A stretch of 64,000 bases of DNA from contig NC_087192.1 in assembly GCF_035594125.1 (NCBI RefSeq), positions 12,804,501 to 12,868,500 on the forward strand, in the 5' to 3' direction. Shown here one piece after another: positions 38,631-56,901 of this stretch (position 1 is its first letter; each line of letters starts with the position of its first letter). Both the position numbers and the translations under genes were made by a program. Below the pieces are notes generated by a model. That model saw only the letters and a program-made list of their open reading frames with translations. It searched no databases and was not told the DNA's origin. This stretch comes from Scylla paramamosain. Taxonomy: Eukaryota; Arthropoda; Malacostraca; Decapoda; Portunidae.

Positions 38631-41600
38631 AACTTGTTAACTACAAAACAGTAAAAAGCATGAAAACTTCCCTATACTGGAAAAGCAAAAACAACATTTT
38701 TTTCAGTATTTTTCAGCTACTAACGTACAAAAACGCTAAAATGCTTGCAAAATTCCCTTCATGGAAAAAACAAATAACCTTACCAGAAACTAGTATTTCA
38801 TTTTATTTCTTAAGCTTGTCACGTACAAAAGCGCCAAAATGCATGCAAAGTACACTATATATGGATACGAAAGTGCATTACGAGAAACGTGCAGTATGAG
38901 TGTTTTCAAATTATTAGGTACCAAAACGCTAAAGCGAATGAATAGCACTCTATATGGAGAAACAAAAACGCAAAAATGCATGAAAAGCATCATATATGAG
39001 GGAAAATACGACACTTCTAGAAACGTGTCTTTTCAGTGTTTGTAAGCGTATTAGGTACCAAAACGCTAAAAAGTAAGGAAAGAACCATACATGGGAAAAC
39101 AAAACATTACAAAAAAGTCTTTTCATTGTTTTGAGCTACTTACATACTAAAACGCAAAGGCGCATGCAAAACACCTTTTATGGAGAAACAGCAAAACGTG
39201 TATTTTTAATGTTTTAAGATAATTACGTAAAAAAATTTCAAAATTCATGTAAAATTCCCAATATGGGGAAACGAAAAGACATTACGAGAAACGTATATTA
39301 TAATTGTTTTACACCTTTATTAGGTTGAAAAATACGAAAATGCATGAATACCACTCTATATGGAGTAACAGAGCAACATTACTAAAAACGTGTATTTTGT
39401 TTGTTTTAACAATGTTATGTACCAAAACGTCGAAATTCATGCAAAGTGCAATCTATGGGAGAAACGAAACGAAATTTCCAGAAACGTAAATTTTTGAGTG
39501 TTTATGAGCGTGTTAGGCACCAAAACTCTAAAAAAATAAAAATGGAAAGCATTCTATATGGGAATAAAAAACAAAATTATCAAAAAAATAGTATTTTTTA
39601 GTGTTTTCGAGCTACTTTTATATCAAAACGCTTGAACAGACGCAAAACATGCTTTATGGAAAAACAAAATAACAATACAGAAAAAAAACTATATTTTCAG
39701 TGTTTTTGAGGTATGTAAGTAGAATAACGCCGAAATGTATGCAAAGTTCCCTATGCCAGGAAACGAAGACATTTCGAGAAACGTGTATTATGAGAGCTTT
39801 TGAGCTTTTTAGGTACCAAACATAAAGGCACCTTAATAGTACTCTATATGGAGAAACAAAACAATACGAATGAAAATATATATTTTGAGTGGTTTTCATT
39901 TTATTAGGTACCAAAGCGCAAAAATACATGCAAAGACCTCTAAAAGACGACACAAAACGAAATTACAAGAAACCTATCTTTTGAGAGTGTTTCTACGTGT
40001 TAGGCACCAAAACAATAAGGGGTATGAAAAGAGCACTATGTTGGAAGGGAAAAAGAAATAACCAACAAAGTGACTTTTCACGTGTTTGGAAGTTTTTAAA
40101 TTTATAATGTACCAAAACGATAAAACATGCAAAACACCCTTCCTGCAGAAACATAAAACATTACCAAAAAAGAGCATTTTGAGCGATTTTTCAGCTTGTT
40201 ATGTACAAAAGCGTCAAAATGCATATAAAGTACCCTATATAAGAAAACGAAAAGACATTAAGAGAAACCAGTATTACGAGTTTTTTTTTTTTTTTTTTTT
40301 TTTAGCTTATTAGGTACCGAAACGATAAAACGCACGATTTGCCTTATGTATGGAGAAAACGTGTATTTCAAAAGTATTTAGCTTTGTTAGGTATCAAAAC
40401 GCCAAAATGCATGCAAAGCACCCGATATGGGCAAAATAAACGACATTTCCAGAAACATGTCTTTTGAGAGTTTATGAGTGTGTTAGGCACAAAAAGCTCT
40501 TAAAAAGCATGGAAAGTATCGTAAATGGGAAAACATTAAGTGTTTTGAGGTACTTACATACCAAACCGCTAAAACGGTTGGAAAACACACTTTATGTTTA
40601 TGAGCATGTTAGGTACCAAAAAGCTAAAAACCAAGGAAAGCACCCTATAGGAGAAAACAAAAAATTACAAAAACTTTTAATTTCAGTGCTTATGAGCTAC
40701 TTACAAAAACACTTAAACGCATCCAAAGTGCCTTTTTTTTTTTTACTGAATAACATTACCAAAAAAGCGTATATTTTCAATATTTTGAGCTTGTTACGCA
40801 AAAAAAAGTAACCTAAGACATTATGAGAAACTTATATAAAGAGCGTTTTTGAGCTTCTCAGGTACCAAAACGCGAAAATGCATAAATAATACTCTCTTTA
40901 GAGAAACACAACAATATTAGATACCAAAACGCTAAAAAGCAACGAAAGCTCCCTATTTGGAAAAGCAAAACATTACCAAAAGCGTGTCTTTTGAGAGTTT
41001 TTACAGCTACTTACGTACCAAAACGCTAGAATGCATGCAAAGCACATTTTATGAAGAAACAGAATAACATTACTAGAAACGTGTATTTTGATATTTTTTT
41101 TTTTATCTTACGTATAAAAAAAGCAAAAATGCATGCAAAGTATCCTAAATGGCGATACGAAAAGAAATAAAAAGACACTTCATTTATCAGTGTTTTTGAG
41201 ATTCTTAGGTAGCAAAATGCACAAACGCATGTATAACATTATATATGAAGAAACAGAAGAACATTACCGAAAACGTATATTTTGAGTGTTTTTTCACATT
41301 GTTACGTAACAAAAACGTCAAAATGCATGGAAATCACCCAATGTGGATAAAATAAAGGACATTACGAGAAAGATGCCATTAGTGTTTTTGAGCGTCTTAG
41401 GTACCAAACGCAAAAACTATTTAGTACCACTGTATATGGAGAAACAGAACATTGCCAAAAACGTATATTTTGTGTTTTTTTCACAATTTTATGTACCAAA
41501 AGGTCAAAATGACTCCAGAGCACCATCTATGTTTGGTGAGATGAAACGATATATCCAGAAACATGTCTTTTGAGTGTCGATTATTGTTGTTAGGTACCAA

Positions 41601-41714
41601 AGTTATAAAAAGCATGGAAAGCTACCTATATGAAAGAACAAGTCAACCAAAAATTTATCTTTTGGGTATTTTCAGCTACTTACGTACCATAACGCTGAGA
41701 TGTATGCAAAACAC
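38631..41714 (-). repeat. Monomeric 95-bp satellite, minus orientation
   Basis: About 32 unordered monomers, each ending with the reverse-complement anchors GGTACCAAAACGC, GCATGCAAAG and ACATTACGAGAAACGTG. The block is the reverse complement of most of 43835-47345 apart from indels. Short frames such as 39304-39489 are incidental. No gene is seen. Confidence 0.87.
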
Positions 41715-43650
41715 CCTTTACGAGACTTTACGAGAAACCTGTGTTGTGAGTGATTTCAGCATTTAGTCACCAAAACAATAAATAATATGGAAGTCATTGT
41801 ATGTGAAATCCAAAACAAAATTACTGAAAACGTGTTTTTTCCGTGTTTTACGTAGAAAAACGCTAGAACGGATGCAAACCTAACAAAATGAAAAAATAGA
41901 AAAACATTACCAAAAAGGTACATTTTGAGTGTTTTTGAGCTCTTTACTTACAAAAAACGCGAAAATGATTGCAAAGCTCTCTATATTGGTTAACAAATGG
42001 ACATTACGAGAAATGTGTATAATGAGTGTTTTATAGATTCTGAAGAACCACAAGGCAAAACACGCAAAAACTCGTATATATGGAGATACCAAAATGCTGA
42101 AACTCCTGAATAACACTCTTAATTGAGAAACAGAACAACCTTACTAAATACGTGTATTTTCAGTGTTTTTCACATTCTTAGTTACCAAAACCCCAAATTG
42201 CATACGAAACTAGCTTTATGTGGGGAAAAAAGTGACATTACCAGTGTTTCAGTGTTTTTGAGCGTGTTAGGCAATAAAGCACTAAAAAGGAGAGCAATCG
42301 TATTACATGGGAATAAAACCAACTTTTACCAAGAACTTGCCTTTAAGTATTTTTGAGCTAAAACGCATGCAAAACACCCCTTAATAACATTACCAAAAAC
42401 ATGTATTTTGAGTATTTTTATTATGTTACCTATAAAAACTCTAATAATGCAAAGAACCTTATGTTTGGGAAACGAAAGAACATTTCGAGAAACGTGTATT
42501 ATGAGTTTTTTTTTTTTTTAAGTACCAAAAAGCTAAAACCCTAAAATAACATTCTTTAGAGAGAAAAAAGTAAATAAATATAAAAACTATTTTATTTTTT
42601 TTATTTATCTTCATAGGTACCGAGATGCCAAAATTGTGGCAAAATTCAGGAAAATTATGTGAGAAAAGAATATTATGAAAAAAAAGTTAATTTTAGCTTT
42701 TTTTTCGGACTGTTATGTACCAAACCCTAAAGTGGATGCAAAGCCACCTATATTGGGAAATTAAACGATTTTACCAGAAACCTGTGTTTTGAGCGTTTTT
42801 CAGCATGTTAGGCACCAAAACGATAAATAATATGGAAGTCACTCAAAATGGGAATCCATCACAAAATTACTGAAAAGTGTCTTTTCAGTGTTTTACGTAA
42901 AAAAACGCTAAAAAGGATGCAAACCAACGAATATGAAGAAATAGAATAATATTACCAAAAGGTATATTGTGAATGTTTTTGAGCTTCTTACCTACAAAAA
43001 AAAGCGAAAATGGATGGAAAGCACTCTATATTGGGATACAAAAGGACATTACGAGAAACGTGTATAATAAGTGTTTTATAGTTTCACAAGAACCACAAGG
43101 CAAAAAACGCAAAAACTCGTGTATATAAAGAATTTTCTTAGATACCAAAATGCTGAAACTTAGGAATAACGCTCTTAATTAAGAATACAAAAAAACCTTA
43201 CCAATTTTGTGTATTTTGAGTGCTTTTCACATTCTTAGTTACCAAAACTCCAAATTGCATGGGAAACTAGCTTTATGTGGGAAAAAAATGACATTACCAG
43301 AAAAGTGTCTTTTGAGTGTTTTTGAGCGTGATAGGCAATAAAGCACTAAAAAGCAGGGAAATCACATGACATGGGAATAAAATCAACTTTTACCAAGAAC
43401 TTGCCTTTAAGTGTTTCTGAGCTCCTTACATATCGAAACGCTAAAGCGCATGCAGAACACCCTTTATGGAGAAACAGAATAACATTACCAATTTGAGTGT
43501 TTTTGATCATGTTACCTATAAAAAAAGCTTAAATACATGCAAAGAACCCTATATTTGGAAAATGAAAGGACTTTACGAGAAACGTGTATTATGAGTTTTT
43601 TTTAAGTTCGTTAAGTATGAAAAAGCTAAAACCCACAAATAACATTCTTT
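41715..43650 (-). repeat. HOR satellite, minus orientation, spacer of palindrome 2
   Basis: Reverse-complement HOR units, beginning inside I (CAGCATTTAGTCACCAAAAC), with one J box (GGTACCGAGATGCC) near 42617 and ending inside a J unit near 43650. About 1.7 copies are present. A B-unit deletion is seen near 42360. No gene. Confidence 0.9.
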
Positions 43651-47828
<4,178 letters not shown>

Positions 47829-49761
47829 ATTATCAAAAACATGTCTTCAATCTTTTTGAGCTTCTTACGTACCAAAACGCTAATACGTTTGCAAAACTCT
47901 TTTTATGGAGAAACAGAATGAAATTGCCAAAAACAAGTATTTTATGTGTTTATGAGCTTGTTACATAAAAAACGCAAAAATGCATGCAAAGTAATCTTTA
48001 TGAGGAAGTGAAACGATTTTTCCAGAAACGTGTCTTTGGAGTGTTTAGACACTAAATCGATATAAAGCTTGGAAATCACTTGATTTGAACAACAACACTA
48101 AGGAAAACGTGTCTTTTAAGTGTTTTTGAGCTTATTACATACCAAAAACCTAAGCTGCATGCAAAAAAAAAAAAAAATCGTCATCAAGGAACATAATAAT
48201 ATTACCAAAAACTTGTAATTGGAGTGTATTTCTCATTGTTAAGTACACATGCAAAGCATGCGAAAGGAGACTAGTTTTCTAGAAAGGTGTCTTTTGAGTG
48301 TTTATCAGTGTTCTAGCTCCAAAACGATGAAAAGCATGGAAATCACACTGCAATGGAAAACAAAACATCAACAAAAATGTCTCTTTTCAGTATTTTTGAG
48401 CAACTTAGGTACCAGAACGCTAAAACGCATGCAAAACACCCTTGATGGAGAAACAGAATAACATTACCAAAAAACAAGTTTTTTTAATTGTTTTTGAGGC
48501 TGTTACGTGAAAAACGTCAAAATACATTCCAAGTACCCTATTTGGTTAAATGGAAAAAAAAAAAATTACGAGAAACGTTTTTTTTTCACTTCTTAGGTAA
48601 CAAACCGCTAAAAGGCATCCATTTTCGCGTTTTTTGTAAGTAAAAGGCTCAAAAACATTCAAAATATAATTTTTGGTAATCTTATTCTATTTCTACATAT
48701 TGGTTGGTTTGCATCCGTTTTAGCGTTTTACTACGTAAAACACGAAAAAGACGTGTTTTCAGTAATTTGGTTTTGGATTCTCATATAGAATGACTTCCTT
48801 ATTATTTATTGTTTTGGTGAATAACATGCTGAACAACACTCAAAACACAAGTTTCTAGTAAAGTCGTTTAATTTCCTCATATATTTGGCTTTGCATGCAC
48901 TTTAAGGTTTGATACAAAACAGTCCGGAAAAAAAACTAAAATTAACTTTTTTGATAATGTTCTTTTTTCACATAATTTCACTGAATTTTGCCAGAATTTT
49001 GGCATCTCGGTACCTATGAAGAATACCCCCCCCAAAAAAAAAATCCCATTTTTTTTTCTTTATAAAGATGTTTTAGCTTTTTGGTACTTATGAAACTTAA
49101 AAACACTCATAATACACGTTTCTCGTAATGTCCATTCATTTCCCAGACATAGGGTTCTTTGCATGTATTTAAGCATTTTTAGAGATAACATGATCAAAAA
49201 TATTCAAAACACATGTTTTTGGTAATGTTAATCTGTTTCTCTATAAAGGGTGTTTTGCATGCGTTTTAGCGATTTGGTATATAAGGAGCTCAAAAACACT
49301 CAAAGGCAAGTTCTTGGTAAAAGTTGGTTTTATTCCCATGTAATATGATTGCCCTCCTTTTTAGTGCTTTATTGCCTAACACGCTCAAAAACACTCAAAA
49401 GACACTTTTCTCGTAATGTCAATTCTTTCCCACATAAAGATAGTTTCGCATGCAATTTGGGGTTCTGGTAACTAAGAATGTGAAAAACACTCAAAATACA
49501 CCCATTTGGTAAGGTTGTTCTGTTTCTGAATTCAGAGTGTTATTCATGAGTTTCAGCATTTTGGTATCTAAGAAACTAAGAAACATACACGAGTTTTTGC
49601 GTTTTTTGCCTTGTGGTTCTTGTGAAACTATAAAATACTCATTATACATTTTTCTCGTAATCTCCTTTTGTTTCCAAATAAAGAGTGGATTGCATGCATT
49701 TTCGCGTTTTTTGTAAGTAAGAAGCTCAAAAAGACTCAAAATATACCTTTTTGGTAATGTT

Positions 49762-50005
<244 letters not shown>

Positions 50006-53000
50006 GTCCTTTTGTTTCCGAATATAGAGAGATTTGCATCCATTTTCGCTCAAAAACACAAAAAACACATTTTTGGTAATATTATTCTATTTCATGATAT
50101 TGGTTGATTTGCATTCTTTTTAGCGTTTTTCTACGTGAAACACTGAAAAGAAGCGTTTTCAGTAATTTTGTTTTGGATTCCCATACAGAGTGATTTCCAT
50201 ATTATTTATTGTTTTGGTGCCTAATATACTGAAAAAAAGGCAAAAGACAGGTTTTAGGTAAAGTCGTTTAATTTCCCAATATAGGTGGCTCTACATGCAC
50301 TTTAGGGTTTGGTACATAACGGTCTGAAAAAAAGTTAAAATTAACTTTTTTGATATTCTTTTTTCACATAATTTCCCTGAATTTTGCCAGAATTTTGGCA
50401 TCTCGATACCTATGAAGATTAATAACAAAAAAATAAAAAAATGTTTTTTTTTCATTTATTTATTTTTTCTCTACTCGTATATAGAGTGTTATATGTGGGT
50501 TTAAGCTTTTTGGTACGTAAGAAACGTAAAAACACTCATAATACTCGTTTCTCGTAATGTCCTATTGTTTCCTAAAGATAAGATTCTTTACATGTATTTA
50601 AGCGTTTTTATAGGTAACATGATCAAAAACACTCAAAATATACCTTTTTGGTAATTTTATTCTATTTCTTCATATTGGTTGGTTTCCATCCGTTTTAGCA
50701 TTTTTCTACGTAAAACACAGAAAAGACACGTTTTCAGTAATTTTGTTTTGGATTCCCATATAGAGTGACTTCTATGTTATTTATCGTTTTGATGCCTAAC
50801 ATGCACTCAAAAACACTCAAAAGACAGGTTTCTTGTAAAGTCGTTTAATTTCCCCATATAGGTGGCTTTGCATACACTTTAGGGTTTGGTACATAACAGT
50901 CCAAAAAAAAGCTAAAATTAACCTCTTTCATAATATTCTTTTTTCACGTAATTTTCCTGAATTTTGCCAGAAATTTGGCATCTCAGTGCCTATGAAGATC
51001 AATAAAAAAAAATGCTATTTTTTCATTTTTTTTATTTTTTTTTTCTCTATAAAGAGTGTTATTTGTGGGTTTTAGCTTTTTGGTACTTAAGGAACTTATA
51101 AACACTCATAATACACATTCCCCGTAATGTCCTTTCATTCCCAAACATAGGGTTCTTTGCATGTCTTTAAGCATTTTTATTGGTAACAAGCTCAAAAACA
51201 CTCAAAATACATGTTTTTGATAATGTTATTCTGTTTTTCCATAAAGGGTGTTTTGCATGGGTTTTAGCGTTTTGGTATGTAACGAGCTCAAAAAAAATTA
51301 AAGGCAAGTTCTTGGTAAAAGTTGGTTATATTCCCATGTAATGTGATTGCCCTGCTTTTTAGTGCTTAATTGCCTAACACGCTGAAAAACACTAAAAAGA
51401 CACTTTTCTAGAAATTTCATTTTTTTTTCCACAGTTTCGCATGTAATTTGGGGTTGGACCACTAAGAATGTGAAAAAAAAACACTCAAAATACACTCATT
51501 TCCTAAAATTGTTCTGTTTCTCAATTAAGAGTATTATTCATGAGTTTCAGCATGTTGGTGTCTAAGAAACTTCTCCATATATACGAGTTTTGCGTTTTTT
51601 GCCTTATGGTTCTTGAAAACTATTAATACATTCATTATACAATTTTCTTGTAATATCCTTTTCTTTCCCAATATAGACTCCTTTGGAATCATTTTTGCGT
51701 TTTTTGTAAGTAACAAGCTCAAAAACACTCAACTTTTTTGTAATGTTATTCTATTTCTTCATATTGGTTGGTTTGCATCCGTTTTAGCGTTCTACGCTAA
51801 AACTGAAAAGTAATACTGTTGAAATTGCTGAAAACACCCAAAGACACGTTTCTTGTAAAGTCGTGTAACTTACCCATATAGGTGGGTTTCCATGCACTTC
51901 GTACATAACTCCGGAAAAAGCTAAAATTATTATTTTTTTTTTCACATAATTTCCCAGAAATTTCTCAGAATTTTGGCATCTCGTTACCTATGAAGATGAA
52001 TAACAAAAAAAAATCTATTTTTTTAATTATTTTTTCTCTCTATAAAGAGTGTTATTTGTGGGTTTTAGATTTTTGGTACTTAAGGAACTTAAAAATACTC
52101 ATAATACACGATTTTCGTAATGTCCTTTCGCTTCACAAACATAGGGTTCTTTGCATGTATTTAGGCGATTTTATAGGTAACATGATCAAAAACAATCAAA
52201 ATACATGTTTTTAGTAATGTTATTCTGTTTCTCCATAAAGGTTGTTTTGCATGCGTTTAGCGTTTTGGTATGTAAGGAGTTAAAAAAACACTTAGAGGCA
52301 AGTTCTTCGTAAAATTTGGTTTTATTCCCATGTCATGTGATTTCCCTGCTTTTTAGTGGTTTTTTTTTTGCATATAACGCTCATAAACACTCAAAAGACA
52401 CTTTTCTGGTAATGTCATTTTTTTCCCACATAAAGCTAGTTTCGCATGTAATTTGGGATTTTCGTAACTAAGAATGTGAAAAACACTCAAAATACACACA
52501 TTTGGTAAGGTAGTTCTTTTTTTCAATTAAAAGTGTTATTTATGAGTTTTAGCGTTTTGGTATGTAAGAAACTTCTCTATATACACGAGTTTTTGCGTTT
52601 TTTGCCTTCTGGTTCTTGTGAAACTATAAAACACTCATTATACACGTTTCTCGTAATGTCCTTTTGCATCCCAATATAGAGGGCTTTCCATCCTTTTGCG
52701 CGTTTTTTGTAGGTAAAAAGCTCAAAAACACTTTTTGGTAATGTTATTCTATTTCTTCATATTTGTTGGATTGCATCCGTTTTAGCGTTTTTCTACTTAA
52801 AACACTGAAAAGACACGTTTTCAGTAATTTTGGTTTGGATTCATATATTGACTGACTTCCATATTATTTATCGTTTTGGTGCCTAACATGCTGGAAAATA
52901 CTGAAAAGACAGCTTTCTGGTAAAGTCGTTTAACTTCCTTATATAGATGGCATGCACTTTAGAGTTTGGTACATAAAAATCCGAAAAAGAGCTATAATTA

Positions 53001-54275
53001 ACTTTTTTGATAATGTTCTTTTTTCCACATAAATTTCCTGAATTTTGGCAGAATTTTGGCGTCTTGGTACCTATGAAAATCAATATAAGAAAAAAAGCTA
53101 TTTGTATTTATTTTTTTTCTCTATACAGAGTGTTATTTATGGGTTTTAACCTTTTGGTACTTAAGGAACTTAAAAACGGTCCTAATACACGTTTCTCGTA
53201 ATGTCCTTTCGTTTCCCAAACATAGGGTTCTTTGCATGTATTTAAGCGTTTTTTGTAGGTAACATGATCAAAAACACTTAAAACACATGTTTTTAGTAAT
53301 GTTATTCTAAATCTCCATAAATGATTTTTTGAATGCGTTTTAGCGTTTTGGTTTGTAAGGAGGTCAAAAACACTTCATGGCAAGTTCTTGGTAAAAAGTT
53401 GGTTTTATTCCCATGTAATGTGATTGCCCTGTTTTTTTTGTGATTTATTGTCTAACACGCTCAAAAACACTCAAAAGACACTTCTGGTAATGTCTTTTTT
53501 TTCCAACATAGTTTCGCGATCTATTTGGGGTTTTGCTAACTATGAATGTGAAAAACACTCAAAATACACGCATTTGGTAAGAATGTTCTGTTTCTCAGTT
53601 AATATTGTTATTCAAGAGTTTCAGCATTTTATTATCTAAGAAATTTCTTTATGTACACTAGTTTTTGCGTTTTTTGACTTGTGGTTCTGGTGAACCACAA
53701 GTTCTTTTTCTCAAAAATAATTAGACACTCATTATACACGTTTTTCGTAATGTCCTTTTGTTTCCCAATAGGGAGTGCTTTGCATCCATTTTCGCGTTTT
53801 TTGTAGGTAACAAGCTCAAAAACACTCAAAATGTAATGTAATTTTATTTCTTCTTATTGGTTGGTTTGCATCCAATTTAGCGTTTTTCTACGTAAAACAC
53901 CGAAAAGACACATTTTCAGTAATTTTGTTTTAGATTCCCATATAGAGTGACTTGCATGTTATTTACGGTTATGGTGCCTAAGAAGCTGAAAAACACTCAT
54001 AAGACAGTTTTCTGGCAAAGACGTTTAATTTCCCCATATAGGTGGCTTTCCATGCATTTTAGGGTTTCGTACTAAACAGTAAGAAAAAAAAACCTAAATT
54101 AATTTTTTTTTATAATTAACTCATAATTTCCTGAAATTTGCACAAAATTTGGCATCTAGATACCTGCGAAGATGAAAAAGAAAGAAAAAAATATCGTATT
54201 TTTTTTTATTTATTTATTTTTTCTCAATAAAGAGTGTTATTTGTGGCTTTTAGCTTTTTGGTAAATAATGATCTT

Positions 54276-55393
54276 AAAACACTCGTAATACACGTTTCTC
54301 GCAATGTCCTTTCATTTCCCAAAAATAGGGTTCTTTGCATGTATTTAAGCGTTTTTATTGGTAACATGATCAAAAACACTCAAAATATATGTTTTTGGTA
54401 ATGCTATTCTCTTTCTCCATAAAGTGTGTTTTGCATGCGTTTTAGCGTTTTTGGTATCTAAGGAGCTCAAAACACTTAAAGGCAAGTTCTTGGTAAAAAT
54501 TGATTTTATTGCCATGTAAAGTGATTCTCCTGCTTTTTAGTGCTTTATTGCCTATCACGCTCAAAAACACTCAAAAGACACTTTTCTGGTAATGTCATAT
54601 TTTTACCACATAAAGCTGGTTTCGCATGCAATTTGGGATTTTGGTAACTAAGAATGTGAAAAGCAGTCAAAATACACGCATTTAGTAAAGTTGTTCTGTT
54701 TCTCAATTAAGAGTGTTATTCATGAGTTTCAGCATTTTGGTATATAGGAAACTTCTCCATGTACACGAGTTTTTGCGTTTTTTGCCTTGTGGTTCTTTTA
54801 AATTATAAAACATTCATTATACACTTTTCTCGCAATGTCCTTTTTTTCCCAATATAGAGTGCTTTGTATCAATTTTCGCGTTTTTTTTTTAGGTAACAAG
54901 CTCAAAAACACTCAAAATATTCCTTTTTGGTAATGTTTTTCTACTTCTTGATATTGATTGGTTTGCAGCCGTTTTAGCGTTTTTCTACGTAAAACAATGA
55001 GAAAACACGTTTTCAGTAATTTTGTTTTGGTTTGCCATATAGAGTGAGTTCCTTATTATTTATCGTTTTGGTGCCTAACATGCTGAAAAACACTCAAAAC
55101 ACAGAATTCTGGTAAGGTCGTTTAATTTCCTCATATAGGAGGCTTTGCATGCACTTTAGTGTTTGGTACATAACAGTCCGAAAAAAAGCTAATATCAACT
55201 TTTTTTTATAATATTCGCTTATCATATAATTGCCCTAATTTTTCCCAGAATTTTGGCATCTCGTTACCTATGAAGTTGAATAACAAAAAAAAAAAAAAGA
55301 AAATCCTTTTGTTTATTTATTTATTTATTTTTATTTTTTCTACATAACGAGTGTTATTTGTGGGTTTTAGCTTTTTAGTAGTCAAGGAACTTA
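54276..55393 (+). repeat. Reference complete HOR copy with unit map
   Basis: A full copy of about 1118 bp. Unit starts, taken at the AAAACACT-like anchor, are: A 54276, B 54373, C 54469, D 54564, E 54659, F 54807, G 54905, H 54991, I 55087, J 55183; the next A starts at 55394. Most units are 86-98 bp. E is about 148 bp, near one and a half monomers. J is about 211 bp, near two monomers: a first half with the GTTACC/GGTACC box and a second half with A- and T-runs, then AAAGAGTGTTATTTGTGGG-type sequence. I carries the conserved CATAACAGTCCG just before J. Confidence 0.88.
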
Positions 55394-56096
55394 AAAACAC
55401 TCATAATTCACGTTTCTCGTAATGTCCTTGTTTCCCAAACATAAGGTTCTTTGCATGTATTTAAGCGTTTTTATACATAACATTATCAAAAACACTCAAA
55501 ATACATGTTTTTGGTAATGTTATTCTGTTTCTCCATAAAGTTTGTTTTCCATGCGTTTTAGCGGTTTGGTATGTAAGGAGCTCAAAAACACATATTGGCA
55601 AAATCTTGGTAAAAGGTGGATTTATTCTCATGTAATGTGATTGCCCTGCTTTTTAGTACTTCATTGCCTAACACGCTAAAAAAAACAATTAAAAGACACT
55701 TCTGTTAATGTAATTTTTTTTCCCTCATAAAGCTAGTTTCGCATGCTGTTTTGGGTATTGCTAACTAGGAATATGAAAAACACTAAAAATACAGGCATTT
55801 GCTTAGGTTGTTCTGTTTCTCAATTAAGATTGTTATTCATGAGTTTCAGCATTTTCGTATCTAAGAAACTTCTTTATATACACGAGTTTTTGCGTTTTTC
55901 TACGTAAAACACTAAGAAAATACATTTTCAGTAAATTTGTTTTGGATTCCCATATAGAGTGAGTTCCTTATTATTTATCGTTTTGGTGCCTAACTTGCTG
56001 AAAAACACTCAAAAGACAAATATCTGTTAAGTTCGTTTAATTTCCTCATATAGGAGGTTTTCCATGCATTTTATGGTTTGGTACATAACATTCCGA

Positions 56097-56901
56097 AAAA
56101 AAAGCTAAAATTAACTTTTTTGATAATATTATTTTGTTCATATAATTTTCCTGAATTTTCCCAGAATTTTCGCATCTCGGTACCTATGAAGATGGAAAAA
56201 AAAATCCTATTTTTTTTTTCTAAATAAAGAGTGTTATTGGTGGGTTTCAGCTTTTTGGTACTTAAGGAACTTAAAAAAAAAACACTCATAATACACGTTT
56301 CTCATAATGTCCTTTTGTTTCCAAAACATAATGTTCTTTGCATGTATTTAAGCGTTTTTATAGATAACATGATAAAAAACACCCAAGTTACATGTTTTGG
56401 TAATGTTATTCTGTTTCTCCATTAAGTTTGTTTTGCATGCATTTTAGCGGTTTGGTATATAAGGAGCTCAAAAACATTTAAAAAGCTTTTTTTTTAGCTT
56501 AAAAATTTTAGCTTAAAAAAGCTAAAATTAACTTTTTTGATAATATTATTTTGTTCATATAATTTTCCTGAATTTTCCCAGAATTTTCGCATCTCGGTAC
56601 CTATGAAGATGGAAAAAAAAAATCCTATTTTTTTTTTCTAAATAAAGAGTGTTATTGGTGGGTTTCAGCTTTTTGGTACTTAAGGAACTTAAAAAAAAAA
56701 AAACTCATAATACACGTTTCTCATAATGTCCTTTTGTTTCCAAAACATAATGTTCTTTGCATGTATTTAAGCGTTTTTATAGATAACATGATAAAAAACA
56801 CCCAAGTTACATGTTTTGGTAATGTTATTCTGTTTCTCCATTAAGTTTGTTTTGCATGCATTTTAGCGGTTTGGTATATAAGGAGCTCAAAAACATTTAA
56901 A
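56097..56901 (+). repeat. Recent local tandem duplication, period about 417 bp
   Basis: Bases 56097-56482 (units J, A, B) repeat at about 56514-56901 with almost no change except A-run length. Both copies share private variants TTTTCGCATCTCGG, GGTGGGTTTCAGC and ACACCCAAGTTACATG. The two are joined by a short stretch of repeated AGCTTAAAAA/AGCTT words (about 56483-56513). Confidence 0.92.

Larger units (their letters stand above)
38107..41714 (+). repeat. Palindrome 2, left arm (about 3.6 kb)
   Basis: Matches the reverse complement of 43835-47828 over its length. The outer edge TATTCCCATATGGTGATC corresponds to the inverted copy ending near 47828. The inner edge ATGTATGCAAAACAC corresponds to about 43835. 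Relative to the right arm it lacks the (TA)n tract and about 0.3 kb (roughly three monomers) at a junction near 40590. Confidence 0.87.
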
